A stretch of DNA of 64,000 nucleotides from Thalassia testudinum (taxonomy: Eukaryota > Streptophyta > Magnoliopsida > Alismatales > Hydrocharitaceae), in NCBI GenBank assembly GCA_037157565.1, contig JAZHRO010000013.1, positions 75,757,501-75,821,500 of the forward strand. Direction: 5' to 3'. Under the pieces are notes generated by a model. That model did not search any database, was not told the DNA's origin, and saw only the letters and a list, made by a program, of their open reading frames with translations. A program made the position numbers and the translations under genes. Positions 58,590 to 64,000 of this stretch are shown piece after piece. The stretch's first letter is position 1; every line of letters begins with the position of its first letter.

Positions 58590-58778
58590 CCGAGTAGATT
58601 GTAGAGTTTCAAATGTTGTCATGCTGATCAAATCAAGCAATGCTTTAAAAATACTGTCGTCTTTCATTTGATGCAACCTTTGGAGGAAGTCTTCAGCCTT
58701 GGAGACATCCAAGAAGGAAGTTGCTGTCTTCATCAAAGAGGAAGAGCTTTTCTCTTTTGCCCCTTCAGAAAAATCTGC
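58590..58778 (-). CDS. PDS5: PDS5-like gene, exon a1 (first exon placed)
   Basis: A 189-bp exon, 63 codons, phase 0 at both ends. Acceptor GTCTTGACATATAG before GCAGATTTTTC; donor ACTCGG before GTGAGT. The peptide includes TATSFLDVSKAEDFLQRLHQ then MKDDSIFKALLDL and FETLQSTR. PDS5 of the At1g77600 type reads MS..F.DPSKAEECFHKLNQMKDN.IF..L..L, so the match is clear. The exon starts in mid-protein (about residue 570-600 of a roughly 1300-residue family, from memory). The next exon upstream was not found between 58.8 and 64 kb. Confidence 0.92.
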
Positions 58779-59189
58779 CTATATGTCAAGACAATATTGT
58801 GAGAAAAAATATCAAAAGAAAGCTAAGACTTTCCCCAACTGAAATTTTAAATGACGTGTAACATTACATGGATGATGGACCCCACACGGATAGAATACTA
58901 AGGATGGGAGAGTGACAGTATTAATCCAATAATGGTAACACAATACTAATAAAAAAACAATGTTAACAAAATTTAAAGGATAACATAGAAAACATCTTTA
59001 ACTTGGCCATTATTCAAACCTTTTTAAAAGATAAAGAGTAAAAACTCCTACTCAGGAATCACTTATTTTTATTAATGTAAAAACTAATAGTTACACAAAG
59101 TAGCTGCACAAGTTACCACCTTCTAGACATATGAACTATCTCCTTCATAGAGTCATGACCACAGAAGGGCAAAGACCATCATTCCCCTT
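58779..59189. other. Intronic, no exon recognised
   Basis: AT-rich sequence upstream of exon a1; no PDS5 exon was found on the minus strand. Confidence 0.4.
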
Positions 59190-59214
59190 TGCTTTGATCT
59201 GAATTGAATTGTTC

Positions 59215-59482
59215 CTAGTCCCTTGCATCCTTGCCCAGAACAACCCTGAACTGCTCCTCATCTCAATGATCAATCCAGCCAAGAGCATTCTGGTTCCACA
59301 CTTTCAAAGCAAAGAGGCAAGTGAAAACTCAGTGAAAAGTAACCTCTGCTAGTCCCTTGCATCCTTGCCCAGAACAACCCTGAACTGCTCCTCATCTCAA
59401 TGATCAATCCAGCCAAGAGCATTCTGGTTCCACACTTTCAAAGCAAAGAGGCCAGTGAAAACTCAGTGCAAAGTAACCTCTG
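59215..59482. repeat. 134-bp tandem duplication, two nearly identical copies
   Basis: From AGTCCCTTGCATCCTTGCCC to AAGTAACCTCTG, repeated at 59351 with only a few differences (GGCAAGTG/GGCCAGTG, GTGAAAAG/GTGCAAAG). It lies in LINE-E remains and must be much younger than they are. Confidence 0.95.
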
Positions 59483-61389
59483 TTCCAAGCCACAGAAGCA
59501 TAGCAGGTGCCCACTTGGACCCAAATTCGTTTGCAAGAACTTTTTTCTGCCAAAATAACCAAAAAAATAGATGTATCTTCAGCAGAAAATAGCATTCTAA
59601 TTGACTTTCGCATAGATCAACTTACAACCTCCAATCAATTCATGATCCTGGCTGGGAGGTGCCCCTCATTCTTAATAGCCATCACAAACTGAGAATTCTC
59701 CACAATCCCAAAATAGGCATCCGACGCATTGTTTGGGCAACAACAATTGATCCTATACAACAAAACCGCAAGGTTTCAATCATCTGGTTTGATAAAGACA
59801 CAACAAAAGAAGGAATCCAGGCCTTCCCTCGTATCATATCCACCACACCACCAGTCAGAAACCAAAGTATTTTTTTGCAATGCCAAATCACATAATTTTG
59901 GGAATAAGTTTATCAAGAATTCTTCCCCAACAAATCATCTTTCCAGAATCTAAATTAACCCTTGAACCTAGCCACCAGTGATACTGCCCCAATAGCTAAA
60001 CCAAAATGTATTCAAAAGAAATCCCTTGTCAAGCTCTCCCATCTCTTTCCCACCTATACAGGAGCAACCAAAAGATCAATAGCAAATAAGTTTCTCTTAA
60101 AAGCGATAGGAAATAAGTTGGCAAAGCCAAAAGGACAGACTTAAGAAAGACTAGGCTTCCTGCCCTCTAAAGTCTCTTCGAAGCCCATCCCTCCAACCAT
60201 TTCTCCATCCTAACCAATAAAAGAATGTAATCCCTATAATTAAGCACAGCATCAGACAAACACAAACCAAGAGCACTAAATGAATCAATGTCTGGTTGCA
60301 ATTTTTTGCCTCTTCGTCTGGCATTCTAATTGGAATCAAGACAGGCTTTGTATAATTCAGAATGAACACTGCCCCAAAAACTCCAGAAGCCAACTCAAGT
60401 GACTCACCTCTGCAATTGACTCATCCATTTGGACTAAGGCATCATCTACATCTTGAAGAATAAGAAACAGAATGTCTGAGTGATCATTAGGAGTGAAGAA
60501 GGTGATTAAGCTTCAAAAGCAAGCTGAGAAAGTACAGCGAGCAAGAAAATCTACTGCTAGAACAAAAAGCATGAGTGCAAAAAGGCACACCTTCCTAATT
60601 GCTTTTAGGTTGGATCCATCCCCCATTGGATTCTCATTCACAAGATCAGAGAACAAGCAAGTCATCACACGTTGCTTCATCCACACATTTCATTGCTCTA
60701 AAAATCCTTGAAAGACCAATTCATAGAATCAAATGCTTTCAGACAATCAACCTTCCACTAAATAGTCTTTTGCCATACATATGCTAATAGAAAATAATCT
60801 CCAGCATAGCACACAGCTGCCTGGATGCCGAAAATGACACCGTCATCCACCTAAAACTATTGGCTAGCACCTTCATAACTATCGACTAAATAGCACTAGG
60901 CAGAGCTACAAGTGTGAAATCCTCCATCTGAACTACACCCTCCTTCTTAGGCATCAGAAACAAGAACATTTCTAACCTGTTGAAGCCATTATTCTCCTCA
61001 TCAAACTCCTGTAAGACCAGCATCACAACATTCTGCTAATAACTAGTACTCCTTGAAAAGATATTTCTGTAACTGTTAATCCATCTAGCCTCAAAGATCT
61101 ATCCACATTCACTCCTCTAAGCTCTTGCTTTACCTCCTCATGAAAGATGTAGTCAGCAAAGCCCTCTATCAAAATGTAAAATGTAAGTAGTAGCCCGTCT
61201 GATTGAACCCAAAGCAGGTCAGCCGGTAAACTCACTAGAGTAAGAGGCTAAAGAAGCACCCACCACTTCTTACCCAACTTCTCTCTGGCCAGTGTCTTTA
61301 TCAATCCAGTTCCTCCATCTACTGGGAAAAAGATGGAAAACTTTGTCATTGCCATTTTGAGCTAACTCTACCTCAATCATTGCCTCCAC

Positions 61390-62868
61390 GAAGGCTTCAA
61401 ATGCTGGTTTCAATGCCGTTTCGATAAATTTCTAAGTGTATATTTCAAAGGCACATCAAGTACACGTCATGGAAGCATCCGTATTTCAACATCAGATTTT
61501 GATAATTTCGATGCCACAAAAAGAGTTCATTTCGAAGGCATGCCAAAGACATGCTAGAGGCATGTCGATATATATCAACAAAAATGATAGAAATAGTCAA
61601 ACAAATTAGAATTTTAGAGAAATCACAAACTCAAAATGTCTATATAAAAATAATAATGTCATATCCTAATATTCATACGTAACATGTAGTCTACCATGTC
61701 ATGTTCAAGTTCAAAAATCAAATATCAAAAAATTAATGTGTAAATTGAATTAAGCCATGTAAAGAAGAAAGATTCAAATATATAGTTTGTAGAAAACTAA
61801 AGTAAAAACTTAAAAGTTGAAATGTAAATATCTAAGCAATTAATCTCAAATTAATTTATTATTTAATTTAAGGTCTTTCACTATGATAAAAGATTAATTA
61901 ATTTGCATCTAAATTAACATAACCATGTGTGTTGTGTCCGCTATTATTATTTACGCAACCTCCTATGAGTCACGTTGAGATCTAGTTACATCATATTTTA
62001 TATATCAAAAATATATGTTGTCACCTTCCAACATGGGACTAAGGGTTTCTAAGTTGGATGTTATCCTTGAAGTAAATGATGATTAATTCATGAAGTAATC
62101 AAGCTATTAGTGTTCACAATTTTCAGGTTTTTATTTTTTATGGATGGATGCAAACTCTTTATTATCCACTACTAACCCAAACTTAGTATTTTACTCTTAG
62201 AATTAAACAAATGTTTCCTCAATTCTAAATCATGATTAGACTTATATGTTCATAATAATAATAGATCTAAAGTCTAATATGTATATCTACTCTATAATTA
62301 TGGATAGGTGTAGAATCAAACCTTAAGAGAGTTAGAGGAGAGGAGCAACGAGACAAGAGGGAGTAGCAGTAGCAGAGATTCGATTTAGATAAAAGCAAAA
62401 TAGCAACACTAGCAGTACTAGAGAAAAATGGGAGAACTAAGAATGAGAAATAGTAGCAACAAATCGAGATGCTGAGTGCATTTCATCACTTGCTGACATT
62501 TTGGCAAAATTTCAACAATGTCGCCAAAGTCCCCATGTTTCAACATTATATTGATGTCAATATGACTTAACCCCAAAAATAGCCATTTCGATAACATGCT
62601 GAGGACATGCCGTCAAAATTTAAATCACTTACATACAGTGAAAATAGCTATTGAGACACCTATATTGACCTTAAAACATGATAACGATTTAAGAATTGTA
62701 CCTTATGTTACCCATTTCTCCAAACTTATCGATATATTATCCATATTTGACAAAATATTACTGACACTCCTGCATTTCAACATTACATGTGTGTCAATAT
62801 CTCCCCACATTAGAAAAAGGCCATTTCTTAAGCATGCCATGGGCACACCGTGGACATTCAAAACAGTG
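61390..62868 (-). mobile_element. hAT element, CGGCATGC family (copy E, 1.48 kb), perfect 8-bp duplication
   Basis: GCCTCCAC lies immediately on both sides (61382-61389 and 62869-62876), an exact 8-bp target duplication. The ends are GAAGGCTTCAAATG and, reverse-complemented, CACTGTTTTGAATGTCC, matching copies A and D. Two subterminal segments inside (about 62480-62630 and 62700-62868) resemble each other, so the right end contains an internal duplication. Removing the element and one duplication leaves the LINE-E frame open across the site. No transposase domain is recognisable. Confidence 0.9.
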
Positions 62869-63060
62869 GCCTCCACACAACCTCCTACACCAATTAATGG
62901 ACCATTTCCATCCTTTATGCCACAAATTTTTACTTCTCGATACTCTTTCAAAAATTTAATAAAAAAAGACTCATTAACAGAAAAAAGTATTTATCTTCCT
63001 TTCTTGCTGCCCCTCCCGAAGCTAGTTCTTATAGGATTTGAGGAATGCATACAATGAACA

Positions 63061-63369
63061 AATCTTGCATCTCAAGGAACATCTCAATCTACTTCTTTAT
63101 CAAATCAGCTCCATGAACCTCAGACACTTAAATTTTAAATACCACAACTCCTTCCCTCATTCATCCTTCAAATCAAAGGCATGTATGTAACCAAAGAATG
63201 CATCTCCAATGGATGAACCTCCACGAGTAGAAATAGCTTTAAAAATTCCACATCACTAAGAAAATACTAAGTTTAGAAGCCTGGAATGGTGAATCCCCCC
63301 AACTATAATGGCACGCTCATAATGGTAGCTTTATAAGACCGTACTTAACAATAAAACCTGGAAAAAAAA
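63061..63369. other. No gene recognised
   Basis: A short gap upstream of the tRNA-like sequence; no PDS5 exon or repeat end seen. Confidence 0.35.
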
Positions 63370-63450
63370 GTCAAGATGGCCGAGTTGATCTAAGGCACCA
63401 GTTTCAAGTACTAGTTCAAAAGAGCATGGGTTCGAATCCCATTCTTGAGA
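63370..63450 (+). tRNA. tRNA-Leu (CAA), probably a decayed copy
   Basis: 81 nt foldable as a class II tRNA. The acceptor strands are GTCAAGA and TCTTGAG (pair 1-72 is G-G, a mismatch). Box A is TGGCCGAGTTGATC, the anticodon loop is TTCAAGT with anticodon CAA at 63405-63407, and a variable arm is present. The T arm is ATGGGTTCGAATCCCAT, with a perfect box B. The anticodon stem has one A-C mismatch. Several G-to-A changes against typical plant tRNA-Leu suggest decay after methylation. There is no intron, and a clear T-run terminator does not follow closely. Confidence 0.75.
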
Positions 63451-63554
63451 AAAACTTACTTGCTTTTCCTTTTCAAAAAACAATAAAACCTAGAAAAGCC
63501 CTAACCCATTTTTTTTGTACAAAGTCTATCTTCTACCCACAATGTGACATTGAT

Positions 63555-64000
63555 TGTTGGAACGACAGAATAAAGCCACGTGTACTGTCCACGTGGCAAT
63601 CAACAGGAGGCCCATAGGGGCCAACGGTCATTGGTCTTCGAACACAAGTTTAGAGCTTTTTGCTTAGGGATTAAGTTTTCTATTTTTAGTAAATATATTT
63701 TAGGAAGAGTTTGTGGTTTGATTAAATTAGAGAGATCTTTCCTTATGGGATAAGATCTTTGGTTTCCAAGAATAGAGATAGGTACTCTCTATAAAAGAGA
63801 GCCTTCCCACTTTGTAATCTCTTGAGTCATAATAATATTTCCAACTTTACAAACTCCTATCCCTCTCTCTCTTCTCCACAAGGCAACCAACCACTAAAGG
63901 GCAACTGGCCACCTACGCCAGACACCAAGGGTTGTCAACCACCTCTTGCAGCCCAAGAGCCAACAAAATATAGTTGGACACCCCATAAAGCTTGATGGTT
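63555..64000 (+). mobile_element. LTR of the type B minimal family (partial or solo)
   Basis: Starts TGTTGGAACGACAGAATAAAGCCACGTG. It shares the layout of the 42406 and 43370 LTRs: CACGTG boxes, a TTTTAGTAAATATATTTTAGG segment, a TATA-like CTCTATAAAAGAGAGCC at about 63787, and TCC(A)CTTT...CTCCTATCCCTCTC. CCAACA occurs at 63960-63965 but no primer site follows. It may be a solo LTR or may continue past the window. Confidence 0.65.

Larger units (their letters stand above)
59190..63060 (-). mobile_element. Decayed L1-type LINE (LINE-E), split by a hAT element
   Basis: Minus strand: EYREVKICGIKDGNGPLIG (62945-62890), the hAT copy E, then MIEVELAQNGND (61380-61345). RT-start remnants are LFLMPKKEGVVQMEDF and IVMKVLANSFR (about 60970-60850). 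A decayed FADD region LILQDVDDALVQMDES lies at about 60455-60410, and the post-RT block MEKWLEGWASKRL at about 60205-60165. Frames shift often. The good-looking splice donor after DESIAE at 60404 belongs to this LINE, not to an exon. Confidence 0.75.

Noticed and set aside
60404..60480. Exon-like minus-strand frame HSDILFLILQDVDDALVQMD ending at a perfect GAG/GTGAGT donor, looking like an upstream PDS5 exon
   Set aside because: The frame fits the LQ(F)ADD active-site region of an L1 reverse transcriptase, and the flanking blocks (MEKWLEGWASKRL, KVLANSFR) are also LINE.

Overview
The window is repeat-dominated nuclear DNA of a flowering plant. The evidence is plant-type LTR retrotransposons (Copia elements with initiator-Met primer sites, one Athila-type Gypsy element), L1- and RTE-type LINEs, several families of non-autonomous hAT elements with 8-bp target duplications, and pieces of plant genes (a PDS5 cohesin regulator, a glutamate receptor-like gene, a cytosolic pyruvate kinase). 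The species cannot be named from the sequence; a TE-stuffed intron of almost 44 kb suggests a large, repeat-rich genome.

The one apparently intact host gene is a PDS5-like gene (sister-chromatid cohesion, HEAT-repeat family) on the minus strand. Seven exons can be placed with consensus splice sites and matching phases: 58778-58590, 57329-57150, 13353-13211, 12853-12727, 12048-11899, 11801-11727 and 11590-11457. They join without a stop or frameshift into about 332 codons from the middle of the protein. The second and third exons are separated by a 43.8-kb intron that holds most of the repeats in the window. The 5' exons should lie above 58.8 kb or beyond the window, and the 3' exons below 11.4 kb or beyond it.

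Layout. 1-3300: Copia scraps and a glutamate receptor-like pseudogene split by a hAT MITE. 3302-7861: a decayed minus-strand Copia element. 8150-10810: an RTE LINE split by a hAT element. 11457-13353: five PDS5 exons, with one hAT MITE in an intron. 13984-16074: a short mosaic LTR element carrying a pyruvate kinase fragment. 16.3-21.3 kb: hAT-like elements, a TA microsatellite and an 84-bp minisatellite. 21.3-23.5 kb: a Copia fragment. 23.8-42.3 kb: a three-level nest, with an Athila Gypsy element (28622-40371) inside a Copia-type LTR element (27601-41268) inside the gag of another Copia element. 42.4-43.9 kb: a 1.46-kb minimal LTR element. 43.9-57 kb: several L1 LINE copies cut by hAT elements, plus Copia scraps. 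57.1-58.8 kb: two PDS5 exons with a Copia scrap between them. 59.2-63.1 kb: another L1 LINE split by a hAT element with a perfect 8-bp duplication. 63.4-64 kb: a tRNA-Leu-like gene and one more LTR of the minimal family.

Almost all TE coding regions are broken by stops and frameshifts, and many differences between paired LTRs look like C-to-T or G-to-A changes, as expected for old methylated repeats. No CRISPR arrays, operons or bacterial signals are present.
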